The notes under the pieces: generated by a model
The model's input: only the letters and a program-made list of their open reading frames with translations
Told to the model about the DNA's origin: nothing
Databases searched by the model: none
Assembly (NCBI RefSeq): GCF_005780185.1
Contig: NZ_VBUI01000019.1
Coordinates: forward strand, 34,996 to 98,995
Source of the DNA: Halomonas urmiana
GTDB lineage: Bacteria; Pseudomonadota; Gammaproteobacteria; Pseudomonadales; Halomonadaceae
Length of the DNA stretch: 64,000 nt
Direction of reading: 5' to 3'
Shown: piece by piece, positions 1-12,377 of the stretch
Layout of the letters: the number at the start of each line of letters is the position of its first letter
Position numbering within the stretch: position 1 is the first letter of the stretch
Made by a program: the position numbers and the translations under genes

Positions 1-2903
<2,903 letters not shown>

Positions 2904-2912
2904 GGAGGTTGC

Positions 2913-2940
2913 CTCCCACAGGGGGCACATTTTGTGGGAG
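2913..2940. terminator. hairpin between convergent genes
   Basis: CTCCCACA (2913-2920) pairs with TGTGGGAG (2933-2940) across a 12-nt loop, between the ends of the YbeL-like gene and the membrane-protein gene. There is no T-tract. The following bases (GTGGGAGCGACGG and CGCTCCGACTT) resemble small dispersed GC-rich intergenic repeats of gammaproteobacteria, so this may be a repeat remnant rather than a dedicated terminator. Confidence 0.4.
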
Positions 2941-3024
2941 CGACGGTTCGGCGCTCCGACTTCAGATCGCGATGGCGCCGCCAGGCGCCCGGGACAACCC
3001 CACCACCATCGCCCTACAATCGCC

Positions 3025-4368
3025 CTACAGCAGGCGCTCCATGAGCAGGATCGCGACCAGGACCAGCCCGGTCATGGTCGCGGCGTAGCCGAGGTTCTGG
3101 CGCATCATCCCGGTGGCGCTGACCCCGTAGCGTCCCTGCAGGGAGAGGTTGATGCCCGACAGTGGCCCGACGCTGGTGCCCACGGCCCAGGAGGCGAGGG
3201 CCACGAAGGCGAACAGAGTCTGGTCCTGGGCATCGAGGTCGAGCATCGAGGCCAGCACCGAGACGCCGATGATCGGGTGCAGGCCGGCCACGGCGCTCGC
3301 CACGATGGCCAGGAAGCTGGCCATGGCCTGCGCCGGGCCGAAGTCGGTGAACAGCGTCCAGTCGCTGTCGGTGGCGGCGTCGATGAAGGTCGAGAGCCCC
3401 ACGGTCAAGAGCCCCGCACAGAGGAACAGCGAGATCTCGCCGCGCATCGCCGGCAGTCGGGTGATGGCGTGCCGGTGAACGCGCTGGCGTGTCCAATGCA
3501 GGCCCCGGGGCAGGTTGGCGAGCAGCGCCATCCCGGGCATCAGGAAGGTGATGATGCTGACGATGGAGAGCTCTGGCGTCAGGCCATAGTGGAACACCAT
3601 CACCATGGCCGCCATGCTCACCGGCATCAGCAGGCTGCGCGGTGACAGCGAGAAGCCGGCGGTGTCGGCCAGCTCGAAGCGGTGCGAGAGCTCGCCGACC
3701 GTCAGTATCCCCGCGGCCATGGCCAGCGGCAGCCCGAAGGCCAGGATCGTGGCGTAGTGCATCTCGGGGGCCAGGGTCATCACCACCCCCATGGAGGCGA
3801 AGAAGGGCGACCAGAGGGCGGCGCTGGAGAGGCCGCGATTGAGGCCGAGCAGCTGCGGCGTGGTCAGCGGGCCGCGTCGCTCCAGGCGATCGCCGACCAT
3901 GAAGACCGTGGAGAGGTTGAGGATCGAACCGAGCAGGTGCACGCCCAGCCAGGTGCCGAGCACGCCTCGGGCGCCGGTCAGGGCCTTGCCGGGCGGGCGC
4001 GAGCGGCCGCGCAGGTTGCCGATCAGGCCGATGAAACTGACCCCCACCAGCATCGCGACCACGAAGGTATTGCCATCGAGGATGCCCGGCCAGTCGACCT
4101 CGGCGCCCTGCCAGAGCTCTGCCAGTGCCAGCAGCGTCAGGCCGATCACGGCCAGCAGGCCCGCCTGTCGCCTCGTGCGGCGTGGAATATCCCGCCACAG
4201 CAGCGCCGTCGCCAGCCACAGGCAGTAGCTCACCAGATGATTCAAGGTAACGAGTCCGGTGAACGTCAGGATCTGCGTCAACAGTCCGGTGAGGATCAGG
4301 CCGCCGGCCAGGGCATGACGGAGGCTGATCTCGCCGGAAGCCGACTCAGAGGCGGTGGGCGGCGACAT
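3025..4368 (-). CDS. polytopic membrane protein, unknown transporter
   Basis: A 447-residue integral membrane protein with about ten to twelve hydrophobic segments. I do not recognise the family with certainty. The arrangement of paired membrane segments and the Gly-Pro-rich segment TSVGPLSGINLSLQGRYG near the C-terminus recall ion-transporter-superfamily carriers (ArsB/CitM-like), but that is inference. The start at 4368 (MSPPTASES) was chosen because upstream residues in frame do not look membrane-topology compatible; starts at 4398 or 4482 are possible, and no strong ribosome site decides between them. It stands alone, tail to tail with the YbeL-like gene and behind the catabolic cluster. 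Confidence 0.6.
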   Translation of the reverse strand: MSPPTASESASGEISLRHALAGGLILTGLLTQILTFTGLVTLNHLVSYCLWLATALLWRDIPRRTRRQAGLLAVIGLTLLALAELWQGAEVDWPGILDGNTFVVAMLVGVSFIGLIGNLRGRSRPPGKALTGARGVLGTWLGVHLLGSILNLSTVFMVGDRLERRGPLTTPQLLGLNRGLSSAALWSPFFASMGVVMTLAPEMHYATILAFGLPLAMAAGILTVGELSHRFELADTAGFSLSPRSLLMPVSMAAMVMVFHYGLTPELSIVSIITFLMPGMALLANLPRGLHWTRQRVHRHAITRLPAMRGEISLFLCAGLLTVGLSTFIDAATDSDWTLFTDFGPAQAMASFLAIVASAVAGLHPIIGVSVLASMLDLDAQDQTLFAFVALASWAVGTSVGPLSGINLSLQGRYGVSATGMMRQNLGYAATMTGLVLVAILLMERLL

Positions 4369-4530
4369 GGTTTTACCGAGTGGCGAAAAGGCTTGCATGC
4401 TAAGCAAGATGTCCACCCACCTCAAGACGAAGGCGGGAAGGGCCCAGAAATAGCTAGGCTCGTTGCTGACGCACCCATGCACGTCCTGCCTCCCTTTGGA
4501 TCGTCGAGCCTGGCAACAACCAGCGTTTCC

Positions 4531-5541
4531 CTAGATGCGGTGGGGTAGGTGGCGCACCGGCAGCACCGGCGCATCCCGGGACTGGAGGCGGTCTTGGCTT
4601 GGCGCGCAGCCGAAGAAACGCCGATAGGCGCGGGAGAAGTGCTCCAGGGAGCCGAAGCCGGCGCTGGCGGCTACCTCGGCTACGCTGAGATCGGTCTGCT
4701 GCAGCAGGCGGTGGGCGCGGTTGATGCGCAGCCAGAGGTAATAGCGCTTTGGCGTGACGCCCAGCTCGGCTTTGAAGCGTCGCTCGAGTTGGCGCACCGA
4801 GAGTCCCACCTCGGCGGCCAGCTCGGCGCTGGACAGTGGCGCCTCGATCGCCCGGCGCATGAGCCGGATGATCCGGCGCATCTGGGCAGAGGTCTGGGGC
4901 TGGTGCTCCGGGGCGGCTGCCAGCTGGGCGGTGCCCCCCGGGCGCTGTCGACGCTCCAGCAGGTGGTTGCGCAGCTCCTCCATCAGCGGCGCCTCCACCC
5001 GGTCGGCTAGCCAGGCCAGCATCATGTCGAGCACCGCCGTGCCCCCGGCGCAGGTCAGGCGGGCGCCGCCCAGGGTGTAGAGTTCGCCCACGGCCTCCAC
5101 CCGGGGATAGAGCTCGCGGAAGCCCTCCAGGTTGTCCCAGTGCACCGCGGCGCGCTCGCCATCGAGCAGCCCCGCCGCGGCCAGCACCTCACTGCCCATC
5201 TCGATACCGCCCAGCTGGACGCCGGCGGCGGCGCAGTGGCGCAGCCACATGGCCAGGGGGCGGTCGTCGGTGAGCGCCTTGGTCTCGAAGCTGGCCAACA
5301 CCAGCACCCCGTCCAGTTCGGTGGGCGCCGGCCAGTCGACCGCCACCCCCAGGGGCACGCCGTTGGAGGCGGGCACCGTCGGCTCGCCGCCCAGCAGCCG
5401 CCACTCGAAGCGCGGTTCCTGGGCCAGCCAGTTGACGATGAACAGCGGATCCAGCAGCGCCCCCAGGCCGGCGAAGGAGAACTGCGGCAGCAGCAGGATG
5501 CCGAGCCGATAGGGGGGCGAGGCGGCAGGGGTGTCGGGCAT
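4531..5541 (-). CDS. GlxA-family transcriptional regulator (DJ-1/PfpI domain + AraC HTH)
   Basis: 336-residue activator-type regulator. Residues about 10-190 form a DJ-1/PfpI-like domain that lacks an obvious catalytic cysteine and probably senses a ligand. Residues about 225-320 hold two helix-turn-helix units typical of AraC, including LSVRQLERRFKAELG and VAEVAASAGFGSLEHFSRAY. Known relatives are CdhR (carnitine) and GbdR (glycine betaine) of Pseudomonas. It is the last gene of the eight-gene minus-strand catabolic run, 9 bp after the class II aldolase gene, so it is the best candidate for the pathway regulator responding to a quaternary amine. The exact ligand cannot be told from sequence. 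Confidence 0.85.
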   Translation of the reverse strand: MPDTPAASPPYRLGILLLPQFSFAGLGALLDPLFIVNWLAQEPRFEWRLLGGEPTVPASNGVPLGVAVDWPAPTELDGVLVLASFETKALTDDRPLAMWLRHCAAAGVQLGGIEMGSEVLAAAGLLDGERAAVHWDNLEGFRELYPRVEAVGELYTLGGARLTCAGGTAVLDMMLAWLADRVEAPLMEELRNHLLERRQRPGGTAQLAAAPEHQPQTSAQMRRIIRLMRRAIEAPLSSAELAAEVGLSVRQLERRFKAELGVTPKRYYLWLRINRAHRLLQQTDLSVAEVAASAGFGSLEHFSRAYRRFFGCAPSQDRLQSRDAPVLPVRHLPHRI

Positions 5542-5550
5542 GGCGCGATC

Positions 5551-6285
5551 TCAGTTCCGGTAGTCGTCGCCCTCCTTGTCGAGCAGGCGCATCAGCGCCG
5601 CGAAGTGGGCCTGGGGGGCGCCCGCCCAAGCATAGTCGTCCCACTGGGCGGCGGTCTTGCGGGCGACCTCGGGGGCCACCGGCGCCAGCGGCAGGCCGCT
5701 GGCTCGGGCCACCAGGTAGGAGCGGCAGGCGCGCTCGAAATAATAGAGGTTATCGAAGGCTTCGGCGACATCGGCGCCGGTGGCCAGCACGCCGTGGTTG
5801 CCCAGCAGCAGGATCGGCGCCTCGCCGGCCAGACGGCCGAGGCGTTCCGCCTCGTCACCCAGGCCCATGCCGTCGAAGCCGTGGTCGACCACCATGCGCT
5901 CGAAGAAGCGCATGGCATTCTGCTCCACCGGCGGCAGCTCGGGAGCCTCCAGGCACGCCAGGGCGGTGGCGTACAGCGAGTGGGTGTGCAGGATGCAGCC
6001 CACCTCGCGGCCTTGGCGGTGCATGGCGCCGTGGATGGCCCAGGCGGTGGGGTCGAGCCCCGCGGGACGTTCGCCGCCCCGGGCCTCGACCTCCAGCAGG
6101 TCGCTGGCGCGCAGCTCGGCGAAGTGGCGACCCGCCGGGTTGATCAAGAAGCGCTCGCCGCCCTCGGCGGTGGCCAGGCTGCAATGGTTGGCGGTGGCCT
6201 CGTGTAGGTCCAGGCGGGCTAACCAGCGGAAGGCGCAGGCTAGCTGCTCCCGGGGCGTGCCCGGGATCTCGGGGATTTCGCTCAT
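5551..6285 (-). CDS. class II aldolase/adducin family protein
   Basis: 244-residue protein of the zinc-dependent class II aldolase/adducin fold. Metal-binding histidines are seen at H100 and H102 (ILHTHS) and H164 (GNHG). Family members split or epimerise phosphorylated or carboxylated sugar-like substrates, and some are decarboxylases. It sits 14 bp after the aldehyde dehydrogenase gene and just before the regulator gene, within the catabolic run, so it presumably handles the carbon skeleton left after oxidation. The substrate is unknown. Confidence 0.82.
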   Translation of the reverse strand: MSEIPEIPGTPREQLACAFRWLARLDLHEATANHCSLATAEGGERFLINPAGRHFAELRASDLLEVEARGGERPAGLDPTAWAIHGAMHRQGREVGCILHTHSLYATALACLEAPELPPVEQNAMRFFERMVVDHGFDGMGLGDEAERLGRLAGEAPILLLGNHGVLATGADVAEAFDNLYYFERACRSYLVARASGLPLAPVAPEVARKTAAQWDDYAWAGAPQAHFAALMRLLDKEGDDYRN

Positions 6286-6299
6286 GATGGGCTCCTTGC

Positions 6300-7784
6300 T
6301 CAGTAGTGGATCCAGCGGGTCTTCAGGGCCATGTACTTGTGCATGCCGGCCAGCTCGTAGTCGCGGCCGATGCCGGACTGCTTCATGCCGCCGAAGGGCG
6401 TCTGAGGGCTCACGGCGTCTACGCCGTTGACCGTCACGGTGCCCGCCTGCAAGTCATCGCAGAGCCGATGGGCTCGGCTCAGGTCGGTGGTCCATAGCGA
6501 GGCGGCCAGGCCGTATCGGCTATCGTTGGCGAGTGCCACGCCTTCGGCCTCGTCACTGAAGCGGCTCACCGCCAGCACCGGGCCGAAGATCTCCTCGCGG
6601 AATAGCCGGTGTTCGGGGATGACCCCAGTGAACACCGTGGGGGCGATAAAGAGCTCGCCGCCGGCCGTCTTCAGCGATTCGCCGCCATGGCGCAGGGTAG
6701 CCTCTTGCCGGCCGATGGCCAGGTAATCGCAGACCCGGTCGAACTGGGCGCGGCTGACCAGCGGGCCTAGCCGGGTGGCCGGGTCCAGGGGATCGCCGGG
6801 GACCAGGTCCACCAGGCGCGCGTCCAGGGCTGCGAGGAAGGCGTCGTGGATGCCGTCCTGGAGCAGCAGGCGAGAGTGGGCCGAGCACACCTGGCCGGCA
6901 TGGGTGAAGATCCCCGCCACCGCGGCGTCCACCGCCGCTTCCAGGTCGGGGCAGTCCCCGAAGATCACAAGTGGACTCTTGCCACCGCACTCCAGCCACA
7001 CCGGCTTCATGTTCGACTCCCCGGCATAGACCAGGAAGCGCTTGCCGATCTCGGTGGAGCCGGTGAAACCCAGGGCATCCACGTCGCCGTGGCGGCCCAA
7101 GGCCTCACCGGCCAGGTGGCCATGGCCCGGCACCACGTTGAGTACTCCCGTGGGAAGCCCGGCCATATCGCACAGCTCGGCCAGGCGCAGAGCAGAGAGC
7201 GAGGATTCCTCGGCGGGCTTGAGCACCAGGCTATTGCCCGCGGCCAGCGCCGGGGCGAGCTTGACGGCGGCGTTGTGCAGCGGATAGTTCCAGGGCACCA
7301 CGGCACCCACCACGCCGAGCGGCTCGTGGGTGACGGTGGCCTGGACGCCGGCCGGCGAGGGCGCGACCCGGTCATAGACTTTGTCCTGCAGCTCGCCGTA
7401 CCAGTCGAAGAGCACCGCGGCCTCCTCGGCGTCATCCAGGGCTTCGCTGATGCACTTGCCGGCCTCCAGGCTGTCGAGCAGGGCCAGCTCCTCGCGGTGG
7501 ATGCGAATCTCGGTGGCGATGGCCAGCATCACCCGGCGCCGCTCGGCGGGCTCGGCCCGGGCCCAGTCGCCGGCGACAAAGGCCGTCCGGGCGGCGGCCA
7601 CGGCGCGGTCCACGTCGGCCGCGTCGCAGGCGGCGATAACGGCAGCCGGGGTGCCGGTCATGGGGTTGATGGAGTCCAGGGTGGCGGCCCCTGCGGCGGG
7701 GCAGCGGCGTCCGTCGATCCAGGCGTGGCCGTCGACCTCGAGGGCCGCGGCTCGGCGCTTCCAGTCATTATGGGTCAAGGGCAT
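6300..7784 (-). CDS. NAD(P)-dependent aldehyde dehydrogenase (PuuC/BetB-like)
   Basis: 494-residue aldehyde dehydrogenase of usual family length. The catalytic glutamate is E265 in WLECGGK and the nucleophile is C300 in AGQVCSAHSR. The VWLE(x)GGKS variant and the overall length recall PuuC (gamma-glutamylaminobutyraldehyde dehydrogenase) and other aminoaldehyde dehydrogenases more than BetB itself. In this cluster it would oxidise an aldehyde released by the GMC oxidase or by C-N cleavage by the Rieske oxygenase. It is 30 bp behind the reductase gene. Confidence 0.9.
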   Translation of the reverse strand: MPLTHNDWKRRAAALEVDGHAWIDGRRCPAAGAATLDSINPMTGTPAAVIAACDAADVDRAVAAARTAFVAGDWARAEPAERRRVMLAIATEIRIHREELALLDSLEAGKCISEALDDAEEAAVLFDWYGELQDKVYDRVAPSPAGVQATVTHEPLGVVGAVVPWNYPLHNAAVKLAPALAAGNSLVLKPAEESSLSALRLAELCDMAGLPTGVLNVVPGHGHLAGEALGRHGDVDALGFTGSTEIGKRFLVYAGESNMKPVWLECGGKSPLVIFGDCPDLEAAVDAAVAGIFTHAGQVCSAHSRLLLQDGIHDAFLAALDARLVDLVPGDPLDPATRLGPLVSRAQFDRVCDYLAIGRQEATLRHGGESLKTAGGELFIAPTVFTGVIPEHRLFREEIFGPVLAVSRFSDEAEGVALANDSRYGLAASLWTTDLSRAHRLCDDLQAGTVTVNGVDAVSPQTPFGGMKQSGIGRDYELAGMHKYMALKTRWIHY

Positions 7785-7814
7785 GGGGTTTCCTCGTTGT
7801 CTTGGGTCGGGGGT

Positions 7815-8765
7815 TCAGAGGTCGAGCACGAGACGTGCTCCCGCGGGGCGGGAGACGCAGGCATAGAGGGTGTCGTTGGCGGCCTTCTCGGTGTCGTCCT
7901 GGAGGACGTCGCGGTGGTCCACGGCGCCCTCGATCACGCCGCAGGCGCAGGTGCCGCAGGCGCCTTCCCCGCACAGGGTGGGCGGGGCGACGCCGGCGCG
8001 GGCGAGGCCCTCGATCAGCGGTTCGTCGGGGGCCAGGGTGAGGGTCCGCTCGCTACGCGCCAGCACGACCTCGCACTGGCCGTCCCGGGGCGTGGTGTCC
8101 GGCGCCGCGCCGCGGAAGCGCTCCAGGCGCAGGCAGCCCGCCGGCCAGGCGTCGGCCTCCGCCTCCAGGGCGGCGAGCAGGCCCTCCGGGCCGCAGGCAT
8201 GGATCCGGGTGTCGGCGTCCACCTCGCCGACCAGCTCGGCCACCTCGGCGCGGCCGTCCCGGGCGGAGACGTGCAGGCGCAGCGCGCCCTCGGGCAGCAG
8301 GGCGGCGAGTTCGTCGGCGAAGGCGGCGTCCGCCTCCCGGCGCACCAGATAGTGAACCTCCGGCGTCACGCCTCGGGCGCACAGTCGCCGGGCCATGGCC
8401 ACCAGCGGGGTGATGCCGATGCCGCCGCCGACCAGCAGCTGGCGGCCGCCGGTCTCGTCCAGCGGGAAGCGGTCCCGGGGCGTCGAGGCGGCGAGCGCGA
8501 GCCCTTCCCGGGCCTCGTCGGCCAGGAAGGTCGAGCCGCCCCGGGAGTCGGGCTCGCGCAGCACGCCCAGGCGATAGCGGCCGTCGGCACCGTCGTCGAG
8601 CAGCGAGTAGTGTCGGGCGAGCCCGCCCGGCAGCTCGAGCTCTAGGTGCGCCCCGGCCGGGGCCGGCGGTAGTTCTTTGCCGTCGGCGGCCTCGAGGGTC
8701 AGCTCGACGACGGACGGGGTCAGGCGGCGGTGACGGGTCAGGATCAGCGACAGGCGATCGGACAT
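7815..8765 (-). CDS. PDR/VanB-type ferredoxin reductase, partner of the Rieske oxygenase
   Basis: 316-residue electron-transfer protein in three parts: an FMN/FAD domain with RHYSL at 51-55, an NAD(P) domain with VGGGIGITP near 112-120 and CGPEGLL at 181-187, and a C-terminal plant-type [2Fe-2S] domain with C255-x4-C260-x2-C263-x29-C293. This layout is that of CntB/YeaX, GbcB-like and VanB reductases, which feed electrons to one-component Rieske oxygenases. The partner is very likely the oxygenase encoded at 12374-13531 in the same run. A short gap of 10 bp separates it from the GMC gene. Confidence 0.92.
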   Translation of the reverse strand: MSDRLSLILTRHRRLTPSVVELTLEAADGKELPPAPAGAHLELELPGGLARHYSLLDDGADGRYRLGVLREPDSRGGSTFLADEAREGLALAASTPRDRFPLDETGGRQLLVGGGIGITPLVAMARRLCARGVTPEVHYLVRREADAAFADELAALLPEGALRLHVSARDGRAEVAELVGEVDADTRIHACGPEGLLAALEAEADAWPAGCLRLERFRGAAPDTTPRDGQCEVVLARSERTLTLAPDEPLIEGLARAGVAPPTLCGEGACGTCACGVIEGAVDHRDVLQDDTEKAANDTLYACVSRPAGARLVLDL

Positions 8766-8775
8766 GGGAACCTCC

Positions 8776-10440
8776 TCAGCGTTGCTGGTGCTGCCAGTCG
8801 GGGTGGATCCACGCTGGCGCCTTGCTGGGTGCCAATGCGGGGCGACCGAGGATCAGGTCGCTGGCCTTCTCGGCGATCATCACGGTCGGGGCGTTGGTGT
8901 TGCCGCTGACGATGGTCGGCATGATGGAGGCGTCCACCACGCGCAGCCCGTCCAGGCCGTGGACGCGCAGCTCGGGGTCGACCACCGCCTCGGGATCGCT
9001 CGCCGGGCCCATCTTGCAGGTGCCGGCGGCGTGATAGCCGGTTTCGGTGGTGGCCCGGGCCCAGGCGTCCAGGGCCTCGTCGCTCTGGCAGTCCGGCCCC
9101 GGAGTGATCTCCTCGCCGCGCAGGCCGTCGAAGGCCGGTTGCTCGATCAGCTCGCGGACCAGGCGCACCGCGGCGCGCATGTCGGCGCGGTCGCGCTCGG
9201 TGGCCAGGTAATTGAAGAGGATCGCCGGGGCCTTCGCCGGGTCGCTGTCCGCCAGGCGCACCCGCCCCAGGCTGGTGGGGCGCATCAGGTCGATGTGCAC
9301 CTGGAAGGAGTGATCCTTGAGGGCCTCCACGGTGCCGGGCTCGACGGCCAGTGACATGAAGGTCAACTGGAGGTCCGGGTGCTCGACCCCGGCCCGCGAG
9401 CGGATGAAGGCGCCGGCGTCGAACAGGTTGGTGCCGGCCAGGCCACCGCGATCGGCGAACCAGCGCATGCCCAGCCACCACTTGCGCGGCGCCCGGGTCC
9501 AGGGGGCGTGGGAGACCGGCCGGGGGCAGCGGTAGGCGACCACGGTATCCGGGTGATCGCTGAGTCGACGGCCGACCCCTTCCAGGGAGTGGGTGGCGTC
9601 GATGCCCCAGCGCTCCAGCTCGTCCCGCGGGCCGATCCCGGAGAGCATCAGCAGCTGGGGGCTGTTGATGGCGCCGCCGGCCAGCAACACTTCTCGTCTG
9701 GCGGACACCTCGACGCGTCGGTCGCCTCGACGGTAGGCCACGCCCTGGGCGCGACCGTCCTCGATCAGCACCTTCTCGGCCAGGGCGCCGGTGATCACCG
9801 TGAGGTTGGGACGCGTGCGGGCCCGGGCCAGGTAGCCCCGGGCGGTGCTCCAGCGCCGCCCCTTCCAGGTGGTGCGGTCGATGCGGCCGAAGCCTTCCTG
9901 GCGGTAGCCGTTGACGTCGGCGCTGGCGCCATAGCCGGCCTGCTCGCCGGCCTCCAGGAAGGCTCGGGACAGCGGGTCGGTGGGCCGGCCCGGGCTGACC
10001 CGCAGCGGCCCGTCGGCGCCGTGGTAGTCGTCGCCGCCCAGGGCATGGCCCTCGGCGCGCTTGAAGTAGGGCAGCACCTGGGCATAGTCCCAGCCCTGGC
10101 AGCCGGCCTCGGCCCAGGCGTCGTAGTCCCGGGCATGGCCGCGGATATAGACCATGCCGTTGATCGAGGACGAGCCGCCCAGGGTCTTGCCCCGGGGGGT
10201 GGCGACGTAGCGGTCGTCCAGGTGGGGCTCGGGGCCGGACCAGTAGTGCCAGTTGAAGCGCGGGCCGTCGATGGCCGCGCCCATGGCCGCCGGCATATGG
10301 ATGGTCCAGGAGTGGTCCTTGGGGCCGGCCTCGAGCAGCAGCACCCGGTAGCGGCTGTCGGCGGACAGACGGTCGGCGAGCACGCAGCCCGCCGAGCCGG
10401 CGCCGACGATGATGTAGTCGTAGTCAGGGGTCGGATTCAT
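8776..10440 (-). CDS. GMC-family oxidoreductase, choline dehydrogenase-like
   Basis: 554-residue FAD enzyme. The dinucleotide-binding motif GxGxxG is at residues 13-18. The GMC signatures [18 protein letters not shown] and, near the C-terminus, [10 protein letters not shown] and [15 protein letters not shown] are complete. Length and motifs match BetA-type choline dehydrogenases, but the family also oxidises other alcohols. The lack of a betI/betB-type betaine-synthesis context and the presence of a Rieske oxygenase argue for catabolism rather than osmolyte synthesis. A degenerate copy of the dispersed repeat lies between it and the preceding binding-protein gene. Confidence 0.88.
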   Translation of the reverse strand: MNPTPDYDYIIVGAGSAGCVLADRLSADSRYRVLLLEAGPKDHSWTIHMPAAMGAAIDGPRFNWHYWSGPEPHLDDRYVATPRGKTLGGSSSINGMVYIRGHARDYDAWAEAGCQGWDYAQVLPYFKRAEGHALGGDDYHGADGPLRVSPGRPTDPLSRAFLEAGEQAGYGASADVNGYRQEGFGRIDRTTWKGRRWSTARGYLARARTRPNLTVITGALAEKVLIEDGRAQGVAYRRGDRRVEVSARREVLLAGGAINSPQLLMLSGIGPRDELERWGIDATHSLEGVGRRLSDHPDTVVAYRCPRPVSHAPWTRAPRKWWLGMRWFADRGGLAGTNLFDAGAFIRSRAGVEHPDLQLTFMSLAVEPGTVEALKDHSFQVHIDLMRPTSLGRVRLADSDPAKAPAILFNYLATERDRADMRAAVRLVRELIEQPAFDGLRGEEITPGPDCQSDEALDAWARATTETGYHAAGTCKMGPASDPEAVVDPELRVHGLDGLRVVDASIMPTIVSGNTNAPTVMIAEKASDLILGRPALAPSKAPAWIHPDWQHQQR

Positions 10441-10511
10441 GATGACTCCAGGGCCTGGGGGCTCGTGTCGAACTCCCAGGACGATGGGCGCCGGTGGCAA
10501 GGCGGAGCATT

Positions 10512-10605
10512 TGCCAGGGAGGGCATATGTAGCGCCCAGGGAAGGGACTACAGCGCCCTCGCGAAGGTCCGGCTCACCGGGGCTTGTCGCCGGATCAGCC
10601 CATCT
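10512..10605. repeat. dispersed palindromic element, degenerate copy A
   Basis: Recognisable core of the five-copy family: GTAGCGCCCAGGGAAGGG, then ACAGCGCCCTCGCGAAGG and CTTGTCGCCGGATCAGCC. Terminal repeats are too eroded to place the ends. It lies in the 191-bp gap between the binding-protein gene and the GMC gene, inside an apparent operon, and could influence expression of the genes downstream. Confidence 0.7.
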
Positions 10606-10631
10606 CGTAGGCAGAGGGATGGTATGCGTGC

Positions 10632-11573
10632 TTAGCGGTCGGCTAGGTAGGCGTCCATATAGGCCTCGAGGGCCGGCGTGGCGCCGTCGGCGGCACTCAC
10701 GCCCTCCAGCCATTCGCCGACCCGCTCGGGGTTGGCGTCGAGCCAGTCGCCGGCCACCGCTTCCAGGGGGCGCTCCTCGCGGCTGAAGGCGTGGACCCAG
10801 GCGTTCTGTACCTCGATGGGCACCACCATCTGCTCGAGGAAGGCGGCGACGTTGGGCGCACGCTCGACGAAGGCGGCGCTGGCCACGGTGGAGACGCTGC
10901 TGGCATCGCCCCACAGGCCCTCGGGGTCCTCCAGGTAGTGCACGTCATAGACGACGTTCATCCAGTGCGGCTCCCAGCCCAGGAAGGCGGTCCAGCGCTC
11001 GCCGTCGTTGTTGGCCTCGAGCTGGGAGAGCATGCCGGTGACGCTGGAGGCCACCACCCGCCAGTCACTCAGGCCGTAGGCATCGTCGTCGATGGCGTCC
11101 TGCATGATCTCGTTGCCGACGTTGCCGGGCTCGATGCCGTAGAGACTGTGGTCGAAGCGGTCGGCGTGCTCGGCCAGGTCGGCCATGGAGCGCACGCCGG
11201 CGTCCCAGACGTGGCCGGGCACGGCGAGCTTGAAGCGCGCGCCCTGGATGTTGTGGACGACCTCGACTAGCTCGCCGCTTTCCAGGCGCGGATCGAGCAT
11301 GCCGCCCTGGGAGGGGCGCCACAGGGCCATGTCGACGTCGATGTCGCCACCGACCAGGCCCTCCAGGATGATGGCGGTGCTGGCCTCCTTGACGCTGGTC
11401 GCGTAGCCGAGACGCTCCAGCAGCTGGCTGGCGACCTCGGTCTTGACGGTGGCGCCGGGCCAGGGCGGGGTGGCGAAGCGCACCTCCTCGGCCTGGGCGA
11501 GGCCGGGCAGGGCGATGGCGCCGAGGGCGGCGGCCAGCAGGCCGGTGCGCAGGGTGTCGTGATGCTTCGTCAT
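10632..11573 (-). CDS. OpuAC/ProX-type periplasmic quaternary-amine binding protein
   Basis: 313 residues with a clear Sec signal peptide (about residues 1-28, ending in ALPGLAQA). The body resembles the OpuAC family (ProX, CaiX, ChoX) that binds glycine betaine, choline or carnitine in a cage of aromatic residues. Aromatic candidates are in TPPWPG, ALWRPSQ and LGWEPHWMN. No permease or ATPase gene of an ABC system is present nearby, so it must be shared with a transporter encoded elsewhere. Its place between the SDR and GMC genes ties the pathway to a quaternary-amine substrate. Confidence 0.88.
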   Translation of the reverse strand: MTKHHDTLRTGLLAAALGAIALPGLAQAEEVRFATPPWPGATVKTEVASQLLERLGYATSVKEASTAIILEGLVGGDIDVDMALWRPSQGGMLDPRLESGELVEVVHNIQGARFKLAVPGHVWDAGVRSMADLAEHADRFDHSLYGIEPGNVGNEIMQDAIDDDAYGLSDWRVVASSVTGMLSQLEANNDGERWTAFLGWEPHWMNVVYDVHYLEDPEGLWGDASSVSTVASAAFVERAPNVAAFLEQMVVPIEVQNAWVHAFSREERPLEAVAGDWLDANPERVGEWLEGVSAADGATPALEAYMDAYLADR

Positions 11574-11609
11574 GGGGAATCTCCTCGTGTGTTGTTGTCT
11601 GGCGGCGGC

Positions 11610-12377
11610 TCAGAAGCCGCAGACCCCGCCGCCATCCACCGAGAGGATGGCGCCGTGGGTGAAGCCGGCCCGGGGCGAGGCCAGGTGGAGGATGGCGTCG
11701 GCGACCTCCTCGGGCCGGGCCATGCGCCCCATCGGGGCGCGGGCACGGGCGGCGGCCAGGTAGGCCTCGCGATCACCGCTGGCCTCGGCGGCGGCGTCGA
11801 TCATGTCGGTGGCGACGTTGCCCGGGCAGACGCAGTTGACGCGGATGCGGCCGGCGAGCTCCAGCGCCAGCGCCCGGGTCAGGTTGACCACCGCGGCCTT
11901 GGCCCCGGAGTAGACGCTGCTCGGCGGGAAGCCGATCAGCCCGGCGTCCGAGCCCAGGTTCACGGCGTTGCCGCCGCCGGCCTCCAGATGGGGCAGGGCG
12001 GCCTGGAGGGTGAAGAAGGTGCCGGCCGCGTTGACGCCGAAGGTGGTGTCCCAGTGGGCCTGGGTGACGGCCTCGAAGGGCAGCTCCTCGAAGACGCCGG
12101 CGGCGTTGACCAGCACGTCCAGCCCGCCGAGCCCGGCCACCGCGGCCTCGACCACGGCGGCGCAGGAGGCGCGGTCCTCCAGCGGTCCCGGGGCGGCGAC
12201 CACCCGGGCCCCGTCGCCCAGCTCGTGGCACAGGGCGTCGACGGAGGCCACGCGGCGGGCGCCGATGGCCACCGTCGCGCCCTCCTCGAGGAAGCGGCGC
12301 ACGGTGGCGGCGCCGATCCCGCGGGCGCCGCCGGTGACCAGCACCCGCTTGCCGGTGAAGGCACCCTGGGGGCTCAT
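11610..12377 (-). CDS. SDR-family NAD(P)-dependent oxidoreductase
   Basis: 255-residue classical short-chain dehydrogenase. The cofactor motif TGGARGIG is near residues 15-22, and the catalytic triad is S143, Y156 and K160 (YSGAK). The C-terminus is normal for the family. Its ATG overlaps the stop codon of the Rieske oxygenase gene by 4 bp (12374-12377), so the two are translationally coupled and probably act on consecutive intermediates. The substrate, an alcohol or ketone in the pathway, is unknown. Confidence 0.9.
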   Translation of the reverse strand: MSPQGAFTGKRVLVTGGARGIGAATVRRFLEEGATVAIGARRVASVDALCHELGDGARVVAAPGPLEDRASCAAVVEAAVAGLGGLDVLVNAAGVFEELPFEAVTQAHWDTTFGVNAAGTFFTLQAALPHLEAGGGNAVNLGSDAGLIGFPPSSVYSGAKAAVVNLTRALALELAGRIRVNCVCPGNVATDMIDAAAEASGDREAYLAAARARAPMGRMARPEEVADAILHLASPRAGFTHGAILSVDGGGVCGF

